From the NCBI RefSeq assembly GCF_025766255.1, contig NW_026516690.1:372001-436000 (forward strand): a stretch of 64,000 nucleotides of DNA, read 5' to 3'. Origin of the DNA: Zychaea mexicana. Its lineage: Eukaryota; Mucoromycota; Mucoromycetes; Mucorales; Lichtheimiaceae. A model generated the notes under the pieces. The model worked only from the letters and a program-made list of their open reading frames with translations, was not told the origin of the DNA and did not search any database. The stretch's first letter is position 1, and every line of letters begins with the position of its first letter. Of this stretch, positions 12,825 to 25,276 are shown one piece after another. The position numbers were made by a program, and so were the translations under genes.

Positions 12825-15159
12825 TTAAGGATTACGCTGGTCATGCAACGAGCGCATTCTTTCCCACACATCCATGTGCCGGGACATGGCCCTTCCGTCT
12901 TCAGGACGCTCAGGATCCTGATCCAGGGCACGCTCCCACTGGCCATGATCGTTTGCAGTGTACGTGCGCATTCCGTCACCGCCCACACCATGATGATCGT
13001 CATTGAGAGAAAGCTGTGGTGCTAGCGACTGCTTCTTTTCGTTTTCCTCGTGGAAGTCGTTGTTGTTACTCTTATCATCGAGGTTATTATATACAAACAA
13101 AGGATAATCATTGTTGGCGCCACCTTTGTGGGACGTGATAGCACCAGGAAGCCAACGGGGGTTTAAGGCACGTGCCTTTCTGCGCTGACGGCGGAAGTAC
13201 CAGAAAAGACCACCGCAAATCAACAATAATCCAAACAATGCAAAGCCGATGGCAAGGCCTTTGTTTCGACTGCCTTTGTTGCTTGGCTTGTTGGGGTTCT
13301 TAATCACGGTGGGATCGTACGGCAAGGGATTGTCGCCTTCTGTGATGCTGCTCGGATCATCTGGAAAACTTGGGAAGCTGAAGCTGCAACCAGGATCGCT
13401 TTTGCTTGTAGGATCGTCTTGGTGTGAGATGCTGTTCACCCATTTCCACGAGTGCATATCCAGAATACTAATCTCGTGGGTAAATGACGGTACTTTGGTG
13501 TTGCCGTACATCAGCTGCATGTCCGTGTAGCCTAATAATTATCGAAGATATTACATGTTTACATAAGCACATAGAAATACTGACGGTTGTTATGGGAAGG
13601 GTCATATAAACCGAGAAAAATCTGGTTCTTGGCAGCGTATTAATGTTACCATAGAGTAACACCATGTAGTTTCCGTAAGTAACGGCGCCATGATTAGCAC
13701 GAGGGGACGGAACATCTCCGCTGACATCTGGTTTGGACCATTCCAGCTTGCATGTATCCAGTACATAAACATCTGAAGAACTGTCAAAACGATCCGTCGA
13801 AGAGGTGTTCAATCCACCATAGACCACGATTGATTTGCCATCCGGCGCTGGCGTTGCAGAAAATCTACACGATTCTATTAGGCTTTATACCATAATGAAG
13901 CCTAGTATGTATATAAAAACCACTTACTGTATTCGTGCCGGTGGAATATCACCGATAGTAGCCATACTTAAAGCCTTATTTTCAATGGTATCGAAAACTA
14001 CACATACAAATCACCCAATTATTAGCATTCTGTCGCAGGAAAAGTGTGCAGATAGCATTAAGAGTGATGATTATATACCAAGGACACTTTGGAAATCAGC
14101 ATATTCTCTGGTTGACGAATCAAGGTAGACTATGCCACCGAAAACGAATACTTTGTCTTGACTATACACAGTAACAAACATATTAGACTCCTGGTGTCTC
14201 TGTCGTCCCACACAACACTCATTGCATCCTTGAAAACTCATTCCCACGCTATATAGTACTTGCATTAATACGGCTGAATGACTGTAGCGCGGTGGCGCTT
14301 TGCCCCAGCCATATGTTATGGTTGGCCATGACCATGAGGCAAAGTTTGTATCAAAGACGTAAAAATCATTGAACTACAAGGCACATGTACATGCTGTTAG
14401 GTCGATATTCATTTATAGGGAATTAGACGATGTAATCCAGAAATAAAGATCATACATATTTCGTAGTGTTCGCCGAAGTAGTAATAGGCGATCGACCACC
14501 GTAATAAAATGCGCTACCGGTGCTGTTGATAGAGGCTGACATTGCTGCTCGAGGAGTTGGCGTTTGTCCTGAGATCATTGCTATATTATATCATCCAACG
14601 TTACTGATCAGCTTAATTTATTGGATATGCAGGGTCAAGTGGTGCGAAAAAAAAATATGTTTGTAGAAAACTTACAGGTACGCCAAGCACCAGAAACGTT
14701 ATACTCGACCATTCTGTCCGTTAAATCCGATCCATAATCACCGGATTGCATAAAGATGGTATTGCCATCCGTGCCTGGAAATGCAGCACCATTCATGAAT
14801 GCCTTGTACTGTTCGTTTGTTGCGACATTGGCAGGTCTACTCCAATGTGGACAATCGGTTCGTAATCCTTGTGACAAGTCGAGTCGATAAACGTCGACGT
14901 CGGCCTATTATTTTATGCTTCAGAGTCAATGTGCATGATAGTCAAGGTTTGCTGTTCGTTGTTTGCTGTTGTTGTTGTTGTTGAAAAAGGGAAAACATAC
15001 TTCGCTGCCACCAGCAAGGTATATATGATCGTTTAATAAAACAGGTGTGAAACCTGTTCGGCCGTTAGGACCGGAGTTGCATTCTTGCTGTGCAAACAGA
15101 GTGGATGGAAGAAGGAGCGTAATGGCGAGAAATAGTGGTTTGCTCCATAAGCGCGTCAT
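12825..15159 (-). CDS. Secreted kelch-repeat, single-pass membrane protein (at least 7 exons)
   Basis: Reads from an ATG at 15159 to a stop at 12825. Exon 1 (15159-15001) encodes a signal peptide (LFLAITLLLPSTLFA). It is followed by the first kelch blade, ending in DHIYLAGGSE. Exon 2 (14904-14676) and later exons give repeated kelch patterns: PTPRAAMSASINSTGSAFYY with GGRS, PPRYSHSAVL, KVFVFGGIVYLD, KSIVVYGGLNTSSTD with DVYVLD, and PSPRANHGAVTYGNYMVLLY. After the propeller come a Pro/Asn linker, a transmembrane helix (GLAIGFALFGLLLICGGLFW) and a basic stop-transfer RRQRRKAR. The acidic cytoplasmic tail ends near HDQRNP. Fungal proteins of this layout are common in zygomycetes and are thought to act at the cell surface. 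The function is not known. Intermediate exon borders were checked only approximately. Confidence 0.85.
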
Positions 15160-18100
15160 TATTTTTGTAGAAAGAGGACGGGCTATGGGCTATGAAAAGG
15201 AAGGGAATAAAGCAAGAAGATATAGGAAGAGAAGAAGAAGTAAGGGATGATTTCTTATTATTAGCGTCGATACCTTTTGTTGCACTGGCTCAAATCATGG
15301 TTGTACAATTGCTCGTGAAAAACGCACGCTGTGGTGTTGTGTGGAGAGAGTCCGACTCTTGCTGCTCATTTATATGAAAAAAGCTCTTCTTTTAATATGC
15401 AAGTAACTGATCTGAACTTTTTAAGGAGAGCGTGCACTCAGTGATTAATGACCATGATGTATATTAGAGCCCTCAAGAAGAGAACGCGCTAGACAATGAT
15501 GAGTAAGAGGTTACTCTCGCTACTTTTTTCAGCCCTTTGAATAATTTCACCTTCTGACTTGTGTAGCATATCGGGAAGTGCTGCTTGGAACCACACTGAT
15601 TGCCTAGCAATAACAGCTACCATGGTTACAGATGACCCCTTATTTACAAAGTTCAACTTCTTCCGTCGCATGTCTATTAAGCAGCTTTGGAGAAAGCTTG
15701 CGACATGTGATGCGGCATTGTTTATCTCGCCAGGGATTTGGCAGCGCATATAAACAAAAGCACAGACACTGGAGTTTTGGGTTTTGATAATTGCGCTGAC
15801 CAGGCAGGCGATGATCCTTGCGCCAACATTTGATTTGCCGAACCCCAAATGCGGAAGAATATAAATCTGAGGCCGACACTACTGCTGCTTTACTGTTGTA
15901 CCTGTTGCTACAGTAATGATGGTCTACTGCTGATAAGGAGAACTGTAGCGGCATAGAACGTGGATATACATTGTAGTCAAATCAAAAGAGCACATAAGCA
16001 GGTTTCACAATTAAATATATACGATCAGTAAGTCTTGCTATCATCACTCTTCATTAATAAACAGAAAAATTCTCGGTAGGGGCAATGAAGCGGATATGTT
16101 TTTGTCTTATATAGATGGAAGATGGAGTCAAAACACGCATTTTAAAGTTTCGGTTTGTTATTCGCTGCAAGCGTCACTTTTTGACTGTGTGGAATGACAT
16201 TGGTGAAGTTGAAGCTAAACAACGATAAGCTAAAAAATATATGATAGTATGATGCACAATTACAGTCACAATGTGTGGGATGCAAATATAGAATTCATAA
16301 TCCTCTTGAAGTAAAGTGAAATCATTCACGAGAAATGGTTATTATGGGTGTACCAAACGTATAGACAACATATGGTAGTATGAAAAGCGTCCTTCCATAT
16401 TAATAGATTCTTCTGCAAACCTTGACGGTATTGGTTCCATGAAGTGTTTACAAAAGCCTGAAATGTTCGAATTACAAAAAACTATCATTTGGTGGGTTGT
16501 GATTGAGTTGTATATGCATTTGTAGCCTGTGCTGGTTCTTCAGTAAATGTGTTCAAATCCAGCTTCCAGCAGCATCTGTAGCGGACTCGCTACTGTATAT
16601 TACCCACTTTGTACTAAGTTAGCGATGATGAAAGGAGGCTTTGTACAAGACTCTCTTTAGGTATACCTATGCATTTACCCAATCGACTCAAAGTGTCGAT
16701 TCCATCCTCGACACTCTTGGCTACAGCTTCGAATGCCCGTCGCCAGGTTATCGTAGTTTTTTTTTTCGAAATGTGCCTTAACTCTAACCCAAAACTTCTT
16801 ATAAGTTCATGGAAAGGATACGGAGGTAAAAACTAAGAGTATACGACCATTGTTCCCGATAACATCAAGGACTAGTCTTTTATTTTGTGGAAAAATGCAT
16901 TGTTAATCGCGAACACATGTTATTCGCTCCATAATTTACAAACAACAGAAGTTGGGATCGTTTTTGTACTACGAGGAAGACCACGGTTGTTATTAGCACT
17001 GACAGGCTAAGAATTTTACATTAAATGGCTTGATTAGTTGTTGTGAGACGTCCATGACCGAGAAACAGCCAAAAACATCAATGTCGATATTAAGGTAGGG
17101 ATTCTCATGGGTCGGTTAGGTTTTGGTTCTCTGCCAGAACCGAATCGACCCGAGAACGAGAATTAAAACAGAGTTTTTTCGATCGCAAAATCCAAAGGGA
17201 TCATATTACTCATGATTGTGATAATGATTACATGAAATTGAAGAGAGACGTCGACAACGTGGTGTATAACAAAGATTGAGACTAAATGACATGCTTTAGT
17301 CCATTGTTGCTGATACTAATATGATCGTGCTTCTTGAATGTTAAGTATGATTTGTGCTTTTCTAACTGCTTATCTAGTAAAGGGAATTGAGAGCTTGCTG
17401 GACAACATATTGCTGGACTATTTACGTGACGTCGTGTGCATGAATTGCTGAGAAAAAAGTTCTAGTGTGCCTTTGGAACACAGCACTGAATGCTGCGTGG
17501 ATTGATACCACGATCAGCGGGAGCCTCATGTTTAATGGCAATTCCTACTTTCGATCAACCTACCGGATGAGCGATATTCTGTACGAAGCCGCTTTCTTCA
17601 ACAAAAACACACTTCTTTTAAGAGTGACTATCGCTTCCCTGAAGTTCTTGACCAAACTGTCTGTGCGCTTCTAAAATAATACTCGGTGATCTCTGAATAG
17701 GAACGGTTCTGTGTGGATGTCAATTACGTTGTGCCGCTGTAGCACCGTTGTTTCACTATTACTACTCCAGAAACTAGATCGGGTATTCAATTTGATGTGT
17801 GGGTCTGGACTCTCCGACTCGCCCCCAATCGGGTTAGAAAAAGTCTTATTTTCAAAAGATCGACCAGTTATAAAGTATGGAAATAAAAGAAACCTAAATC
17901 AAACGTGGGATCTCCGGTTCTGCTGTTTCTCTGGCTACCATGTTTGATGTTTTATAGGGCCAGATCGCTTTCTATGGAAAATGGCAGCCACTAAGGGAGG
18001 CAGAGTGGGAGATGAGCCAAGAAAAGAACAAGAGGCGCCCCTGTGCAACATCGCCGATTCAATGATGATGACTATAATTATGGCTCGAAAATTGGGATTG

Positions 18101-18267
18101 TCTAAAAAAGATTCTATAACAAAAAGTGCAGAAAAGAAAGAGAGCGAGAGGACCCCTCTGGAACTTCCTTTCAATTACTTGCTCTTTTTCTGTCTTTTTT
18201 TCTCATATTTAACTTGTATCATCCCCCTTTCCCCTCTTTTATCTTTTTTTGCATACATTCACAAACG
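15160..18267. other. Long intergenic region, no gene seen
   Basis: About 3.1 kb of AT-rich DNA between the divergent kelch gene and the Asn/Ser-rich protein gene. Overlapping reverse-strand frames at 15489-15954 are Cys/Ser-rich, in two competing frames and without family resemblance. A hairpin at about 17107-17150 pairs GGGTCGGTTAGG-type and CGAATCGACCC-type arms. A CT-rich tract (18170-18250) precedes the next gene and is probably its promoter. Confidence 0.45.
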
Positions 18268-19484
18268 ATGAAGTTTTCAACGTCAGCATGCTTGTTATTT
18301 GCACTTGTCCTTTTACAGATATCCGCCATAGTCACAGGCCAGCTACTGGGTGGCGACGGTGGTCTTCTAGGAGGCGACAGCAGCGAAAGCAGTGCTGGTG
18401 GCGACAGTGGCGGCGCATCAGCTACGCAAGAAGAACAGCAGCCATCAAATACTGAAAATTCGTCGCAACCTAGCGAAAGTGCTGCAGCCCCAGCAGAATC
18501 CAGCTCTGGTGGCGATAACAATAACAATAGCGACGCAGCAGCGCCAACCGAGTCATCCTCTTCCTCCGATAATAACAATAATAACAATAACAACAATGAT
18601 AACAACAACAACAACAACAGCAACAATAACCAAGCAACACCCACATCATCTTCGGACAGCAACAATAGCAATGACAACAACAATCAGAACGGTTCCTCGA
18701 GCAGTGGAAACAATAGTAACAGCAACAGCGGTAGCGGTGACAGCAATAACAATGGTAATAACAATAACAGCGATGGCTCTTCATCCGGTGGCACTTCCTC
18801 CAACGATTCTGGATCATCTTCGGACACGCATGGTGGCAGCAGCGATAACAGCAACAACGACGGCGGTGGTGTCGATACTGCCACGGTTGCTGGCTCAGTC
18901 GTCGGTGGTGTTGGTAAGTCTTTTTATATTTAGTAACATTTTTCTTTCCGTGTTTAAATTAGGGCAATCACTTATGCGTAACGTTATGACATAATCACAT
19001 AGTTGGTATCGCTTTGATTGGCGGAATTATCATGTGGATCAGTCGACGCGGTGGATGCACAAAACGCACAGGTCGTAGCCGACGAGACGGGTTCCAACAA
19101 CACCATCAGCCGGATGACTTTATGGACATGTCTGATGCCTCCTATGCAGCACCTGCGCCTATCGCTGCCTCGCATTTAAACCAACAGCAAGCTCGACCTT
19201 TCATTCCACCCACCTCTTCTGCGGGCACTGATGGTGTTGGTGGTGGTTATACCGACTTGACTTCTGTCGTCACATACAACGACACTCCTTATACCTATTC
19301 CGATCACCCACAACAACAAGAGTACTATCCCTATGTCCAGGCACAGGATCCTGGCTATATGGCAGCGGCTGCAGCATCTGCACCACCCGTAGCGGCGGCA
19401 GCAATGGCTCCGGTTGTTGCTGGCGCTGGCGCTGGCTCAAAACCCGATGAAGTTGATGTTCAGTACAAACCCAATGCAGCATAA
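18268..19484 (+). CDS. Asn/Ser-rich secreted single-pass membrane protein, 2 exons
   Basis: Exons 18268-18913 and 19003-19484 join in frame to 375 residues. MKFSTSACLLFALVLLQISA is a signal peptide. Residues about 25-205 are a low-complexity ectodomain of Ser, Gly, Asn and Asp with long Asn runs coded by AAC/AAT repeats (about 18560-18770). The intron splits a transmembrane helix: TATVAGSVVGGVG before and VGIALIGGIIMWI after, with a basic RRGG stop-transfer. The cytoplasmic tail is Gln/Tyr/Pro/Ala-rich. The layout (signal, Ser-rich and potentially O-glycosylated stalk, Gly-rich TM, unstructured tail) resembles fungal Mid2/SKG6-type wall sensors, but no motif proves it. Antisense frames over the repeats are artefacts of the repeat. 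Confidence 0.85.
18560..18770 (+). repeat. AAC/AAT trinucleotide-rich low-complexity tract
   Basis: Interrupted AAC/AAT/AGC trinucleotide repeats encode poly-Asn and Asn/Ser runs in the surface protein. The tract is in frame and likely length-variable. Confidence 0.8.
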
Positions 19485-19704
19485 TTTGCACATGTATCTA
19501 TTTTGTAACATATAGACAACAAAAACAATCAATAAAGTTTACCATGTGCCCTAGCTCCTCGGGCTTCATCGTACACCACAATGAAATATATATTTACCCT
19601 TGAAGAAACAGCAGCCGAAAGGACGGGATCTCCGAATGAAATATCAGTGCCTAGAAAGAGTTTTTTGCTTGTTTCTTCTCACAGTTTACGGTTAAAAATA
19701 AACC

Positions 19705-21359
19705 ATGCACTTGAATCCCATAAGCACTCAATCGTACTGGTTGAACAATGCGCCATTTCAAACGCCATCTAAAGATCCATTGCCATCCGAGGCCGACATT
19801 GTCATTATCGGAGGTAGAAAGAGAAAAGACATGTTTTACAACAACGCAGTAGTGATATAGGGCTGACATCAATTTATGTACGCTTATTTACATGGTTGAC
19901 AAAAAGCGGGTCTAACCGGCATGTCGACTGCATACTGGCTTATGCAGATGCAGCCAAATCTCAAGGTAGTTGTGGCTGATGCACGTGGAGTGGCAAGCGG
20001 CGCAACTGGACGCAATGGTAACACCATCACTGAGCGCTTATTTTGTTGCAAATTAGGGGGAGTAGCGACGATGACATATTATCTGATACATAAAAATTCG
20101 TATGATAGGTGGTATCATGTCTCCAGGATTGAACGACGATTTTGATGAAACCGTAGCTGTCTATGGCGCTGAAGCTGCGCAGCAATTGATCGATTTTGAC
20201 TATCGCAACGTGGATATGCTTACCCAGTTCCTGAAAGAGAATGCAGATCAGGATAAGGGATTTTTTGATCCCGAACTGACTTTCACAAAGGGAACCATTA
20301 TAGCGTGGTCGACGATCCAAGAAGCCGAAGAAGGACGACCTGCTGCAGAAAGCTTGTGCAAGCGAGTCAAAGATATGCGGATCATTAGCCCAGAAGAACT
20401 CAAGCAGATTCCAGGTTTCGAATCGTTCCAGTACGGTGGCTTGCATATCAAGACGACGGCCATTGCCTGGGCTGCAAAGATTGTCTTTTGTCTTGCACGT
20501 TATGTCGCGAAACAAGGCGTTCGCTTTGCAACGCATACAAAGGTCGACAATGTTGTCTGGGATGAGAAGCGTAGCGTCAACGCAATTTATACGGACAAAG
20601 GCATCATCGAAGCACCTCGGGTGGCCTATTGTACGAATGCCTGGACAGCTCGCTTGCTCGAGCCTGTGCGGAATGTTCTTGTCCCTGTGCGCAACCAAGT
20701 GGTGAGTGTCCGCTCTCCTGCTGGTGCACCACGACTTGAGTATGTGTTAAGTGCGGATCGAGGATATCAGTACTTGTCGTGTCGTCCCAACGGTGATATC
20801 ATCTTCGGCGGGATGCGCAATGTCGTCCCTGGCAAACAAGAGTATGAAGACGACGACTCGACTTTGAACACGGCAGTATCACAAGCCTTGCGGAAATTCA
20901 TGGCCGATGTTGTCAATGTGCCTTCTGTCGAACGCGAATGGGCTGGTGGTAAAGTATCCACTTTTTTTTTCTCATAATTTGTCTGAACAGCAGCTTGCTA
21001 ATATGGCCGACATACCTTGAAGTGATGGGTTTCACAAAGGACCGCATGCCTCTCCTTGGGAGCGTAGAACATATTACTGGATCGTCCAAGAATAAGGGCC
21101 AATACGTGGCGGCTGGTTTCACAGGCCATGGTAAAAATATATCGATTACTCTCTTAAAAAATACATAGTGATTCAATAAGAGCTAATAACGTGGTTTGTA
21201 TTGAAAATAGGTATGCCCCGTACTTTCTTGTGTGGTCGGGCAATAGCACAGCTTTTGACCGGCCAAGATCTGGATGATTGGTTCCCTCCCGAATTTCTTG
21301 TCGAGCATCCTAGTCGTCAATCGTGGTGGAATAGCAACATCGCCAAGAGCCACCTGTAG
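19705..21359 (+). CDS. FAD-dependent oxidoreductase (DAO family), 5 exons
   Basis: Exons 19705-19813, 19907-20017, 20109-20948, 21023-21130 and 21211-21359 join in frame to 438 residues. The first intron lies inside the dinucleotide-binding motif: ADIVIIGG is joined to AGLTGMSTAYWL, giving the FAD Rossmann G-x-G-x-x-G signature. A SGATGRNGG segment follows, typical of DAO-type enzymes that contact FAD. Near the end, GQYVAAGFTGHGMPR is the family's C-terminal FAD motif. The QSYW near the N-terminus and the overall length fit fungal 'FAD-dependent oxidoreductase' relatives of glycine, sarcosine or gamma-glutamylputrescine oxidases, which oxidise C-N bonds. The substrate cannot be told. No peroxisomal or secretion signal is evident. 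Repeat copy A starts about 260 bases downstream. Confidence 0.93.
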
Positions 21360-21617
21360 TTTTATTCCTTACATGTACTTTATGCTTTTCCCCTGTGTAA
21401 TAATCCTTCTTATTGTAATCTAGCGAATTGTTGGTCTTTACAAAATGATGGTCTGTGGAAATCTTGTAGTAACTGCTGCTACACCATCACACAAAATGCT
21501 GTTTTTGGTATAATCGTGTATCACAGGTACACGATAGGGGAGTACACGATTTTTAGTGGGACGCTTGAAGTCAATTTTATACTCCGAATAGAACGTCTCA
21601 AAAGCCTGGAGTTGGGT

Positions 21618-21765
21618 TTCCTGTAAACCCGATTTACAAGTCATTTTACATTTTTGTCTTCGCACCGGTCCCTGTAAAATTATCTGTAAAAATGAGAATC
21701 TGTAAATTATTCTCCAAAACCTGTAAAGTAACAGGTCCTGTCTGAGCTCCTGTAAAAACCCCCTT
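21618..21765 (+). repeat. CTGTAAA motif array at 5' side of copy A
   Basis: Six direct copies of CTGTAAA lie within about 150 bases, upstream of the SANT gene. Copy B has seven (as TTTACAG) in the matching place. Clustered short motifs next to a transposon end are typical transposase or DNA-binding-protein sites. Confidence 0.7.
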
Positions 21766-21789
21766 CTCTTTTGAAACAAACTTTTTAAC

Positions 21790-22383
21790 ATGAACACCAA
21801 CAACAGCATTCCCACTTCTACGACTACGGTCACTTCTGCCCCCGAAACCACCCTCCCCTCAAGCCGAAACGCTACCGCTGCCTCCTCTGTCGCAACTGCC
21901 GACCAAAAGAAGACGAAAGGTGCTTGGTGGCGCAATGACGAGGATCAGCTCTTGGTCCAAGCCTACCTTCTAATCAACAAAGATGAAAAGGTTGGCATCA
22001 ACCAAGATTCGAAAACGTTTTGGCAACGCGTTTTTGAAGAGTTTGAAAAAGGTGGTAACGACAAGAACCGCACTCCCGAAAGTTGTCAAGGTCGTTGGGA
22101 GATTATCAGCGCGCAAATCGCGAGATATGCAGCGGCTGTGGCCTTTATCGAGAGAGGGCCACCAAAAAGTGGCGAGGCCGATGATGACAAGGTAGTCTTT
22201 TGCACATTAAAATGCATATAACAGATTCGAGAAGTTCCTTTCTTTCTGATAAAGTTCATATAATAGAAGCAGCGCATCGTCGAAAGGTATAACAGCAAAG
22301 CCGAAGCACGGTTACCAAGCATTTGTTGTGGGTTTCGTAGCAACCATTCACTTCAATTGCGACATTATGGCCAACAAAAATGA
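21790..22383 (+). CDS. SANT/trihelix DNA-binding protein (Harbinger ORF1-like), copy A
   Basis: Exon 1 is 21790-22191 (134 codons) and exon 2 is 22267-22383. They join in phase to 172 residues. After a Thr/Ser-rich start, residues about 40-130 form a Myb/SANT-like trihelix: GAWWRNDEDQLLVQAYLLI, then TFWQRVFEEFEKGG, then NRTPESCQGRWEIISAQIAR, with the regularly spaced tryptophans. This pattern, including the E/D-D-x-L-L-V start and the 'R..S...RW..I' third helix, matches ORF1 of PIF/Harbinger transposons. ORF1 binds DNA and helps the transposase enter the nucleus. Here no DDE transposase gene follows in the element. The end of exon 2 overlaps the start of the next gene by 17 bases. The second-exon assignment is less certain. 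Confidence 0.75.
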
Positions 22384-24600
22384 GCGCGAAAAATGTAAAG
22401 TCAACATAACAATTAGTTGCTAAGTAACCTAAACAGTACCCTTTTTTCTTTAGGCTTCTCAAAATATGCCAGTCAAGAAGAAGGAGCGATCTCTCTGAAA
22501 GCGTTTTTTCAATACGATTTTGACAGTGCTGCGCACCTTAGCAAAGACATCGAAGATATCAAATCAAGTTGGCTCATGATTTTTAATAAATACGTTACGA
22601 GCAACAACATACAGGTAAGAGCCTTTTCTTATATACTTGAGAGATATTATTAGTGATTTTTAACCAAACTATACACATAGAATTTCAGCAAAGCTCAACC
22701 AGACTGGTATGAGTTGTTGAGAACGGTAAATCATGATATTGCATGAGAGGGTGTAAAAAGCCTAGCTAGTTTATACTAACGTTTTGTCATCCACCTAAAC
22801 TAAACTAGATCAAAGAAAAAGAAAAAGGAAAGGTATAAACACTCAAAACTGGAGGTTATGTTCTATTTATTTGGTTGTTATTGATGTTTCCTTTTTCTTA
22901 GACTGTCATTGCCGTGAAACGAAGTAGAGAAAGTGCAACCGCAAGCGCAAGCAGCTCGCGCTCTGAAATCGAGGGGAAACGCTCAGGCCCTGTTCCCACA
23001 GCAGCACCGCCGCCACCACCACTACTACTAAAAGGGTTAGTATATCAAATTAAAAAAACAAGTCAGCAATCTTGTGTTCTAAAAAATGCGTCTTTAACCA
23101 TTTTTATTCTTTTCAATAGAGAAAAAAGATCGTTGATTACCTTACCAACAACAAATCACCTACTGTCACTCTTTGCAGCGACACCGAAAAGGTAACAGGC
23201 TGAACGTTGATCCACTGGAACGTTTTAGGCACTCATGCTGTCGTTAATTTATATTAACAATCATATATAGTGGGTCATCAAAGGAGTACCGATCACCGAA
23301 CATCTTATTGGATACAGACAAGAATCCATTGACAAAGCGAGTAACGACGGCAAATTAGCATCAATTCATGAAGAATTGTAAGTGGTAGTAACTAGAATCG
23401 ATGAAACAATTATATATACCTTCGTGGTCAAATTCGGAAAAGATAAGTTAATTAATTTTGGAATCACATATATTTAAATGCTTAATAGATCTTTGAATTG
23501 TATTTTTTTAATCGACAGCATCAACTGTGCATCGAATGCACGTTTGATTTATGGATTTGACGAAGATGTGTGGAACGAGATGGTTGAAGAATGTGATGAA
23601 CAGTATCATATCAAAGATTTACCGATGGGCACCATCACTTGCATTCACCAATTCGCAAAGGTAGCAATTCTTTTTTTTTTGTTATGTTATACAAAGCCTG
23701 TCAGTGAGTAGTTACAAACAAACAAACATTACTTTTATAGGCTGCAAGAAAAGACTTTACAAAATGCAAGCCAATTATTAAGCAGCTTCCCGACGATTTG
23801 TTCGGATATAATGAAAGAATTGAGTGTTCATTACGAAGTCTGTAAGTATTATTATATCGATATCAAACGTACTAGTGTATTGTTGTTTTCTTGACTGATT
23901 CATTAACCGACTTTATCATATAGTATTGATACCCACTCACCCGATGCGTCCGAAAAAGCTATAAAAATGGAAAGCTCGTTCACACTCGATGCTATCGATC
24001 CCGTTCTTCTGCCGTTTTTTAAAGAAACTGATTTGATTACGCGAAAAGGGTAAAGTATTTGTCTATATATGAAGTTATATTGCAAATTTCGCTGTAAACT
24101 AACAAATTTGCTGCATGTAAAGCACTGATGGCCAAGTTACCGGCTCGAAAGCAAGAAGGGGTAAAGTAGGACGCTTTGCGGATTTGTCGATGGTCTTCGA
24201 ATTTGCGGGTATGCCCGAGCAAACATTGGTGATTGTTGAAATCAAGGCGCCGTCCAAGGTTGCTGACGGTAGCAGACCTGACTTCATTAAAATGGCAAAT
24301 GAAATGAAAGATAGCATTGACAATTTTATTGAAGAAGGATTCGATGACGACGAAATTTTTGCTACTGGCATCTTAGTGGAAGCTATGTGATGTAGCATTA
24401 AATCATAAATGTATGTGAGATCGAAACAATTTTCTGACTCGAGATAAACTAGGCTTCAAGTGTACAGTTTTTGTCATGGATCTCGTATAGCAAGCGACAT
24501 ATCGTCTCATTCCCCGTTGCATTTTTTACCTACCACAGTCACGACACAATTTCAATGTGCTTCCGGACGCATACGAAGCAATGGTAGCAGTAAGAGTAAG
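22367..24600 (+). pseudogene. PD-(D/E)XK nuclease-like gene of copy A, disabled
   Basis: Copy A of the 12-exon gene described in copy B (complement 39418-41821). Exons at 22367-22394, 22454-22614, 22681-22725, 22902-23035, 23122-23191 and onward are almost identical to B. Two lesions appear near the end. The donor G|GTATGT after ...GILVE at about 24387 has become GCTATGT. The following exon reads MDLV and then TAG (near 24490), where B and C have AAA TAC. The last exon is missing because the copy is truncated at about 24617. The N-terminal coding part and the D...EIK segment (24175-24260) remain open. Confidence 0.7.
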
Positions 24601-24617
24601 TTGAAGCAGAACATATA

Positions 24618-25276
24618 CTATACCGACTTACTTCATTGGTTTCCCCAAATAAGTTTGAAAATCGCATGTGTTACCATAGCGTGCATTTGCCATGGTGGTA
24701 TGTATCGCTCTTAAGACAGAGCTGCTGTGTTATGATGTCAGGCTCAAACATTATTTTTTCGTTCGTTTAAGAAATGCTTGTATTCATAAATCAGCAACAA
24801 CAACGATTCAAACAAGAATTTCTTATGCTGTAAAGAGTTAATATGATGTGTATGAGCCGATCCCCAATAGTTCCGAAATATTGGCGGTGTTTCTGTCATA
24901 TCAACATAACTTTGAAGATAATGGGGTTCGAACAAAGCGAAAGACATCGAGGTTGCATTATATCAAATCTTCTGAAAAACTAAGGCAAGACACGGTATTC
25001 CTGAAAGAAAGAAAAGCCATTAGTAACAATAAAACAGTCGGTGTGTATTTCTTATTAATACGTGCAAGTGAGTGGGGTCGAGAAAGCAGAGCGTAATAGC
25101 ATTTGTGCCCTTTTTGGAATAAGCGTTTTCGCAGGTAATACGGCTTGCATGTCATCCAGAAATCGAACCTTTTGGGAATTAGCCCAAATCTCCGGTTTCT
25201 TATTTAAAGGTTTGCCGAGCTCAGTTGGAAATTAAATATTCTTTCTTTTCTTTTCATACAAACACACACACGTAAA
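24618..25276. other. Intergenic, promoter of SCP2 gene
   Basis: No gene. A TATTTAAA-like box at about 25199-25206 and a CT/CA-rich leader (25240-25272) precede the SCP2 start. Confidence 0.4.

Larger units (their letters stand above)
21618..24617 (+). mobile_element. Repeat copy A: SANT plus nuclease-like element (3'-truncated)
   Basis: This 3.0-kb segment is nearly identical to the reverse complement of 40.0-42.6 kb (copy B). It is related to 54.7-56.9 kb (copy C). It starts at about 21618 (shared TTTCCTGTAAACCCG) and similarity to C stops at about 24617, inside the last intron of the nuclease-like gene. It contains a CTGTAAA motif array, a SANT gene and a decayed nuclease-like gene. Classification as a mobile element is inferred from three copies at different flanks, motif-rich ends and the Harbinger-like ORF1. 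Confidence 0.75.

Noticed and set aside
15489..15954. Two overlapping reverse-strand frames of 104-119 codons
   Set aside because: Competing frames, no splice continuity, no recognisable domain.
16690..16730. AAGTGTCGA...TCGACACTCTT hairpin as a terminator or small RNA
   Set aside because: A short stem in an intergenic fungal region; no transcript or neighbouring gene to support a function.
18219..18817. Reverse-strand poly-Leu/Ser and poly-Cys/Tyr frames
   Set aside because: Antisense translations of the AAC/AAT repeats in the Asn-rich gene.
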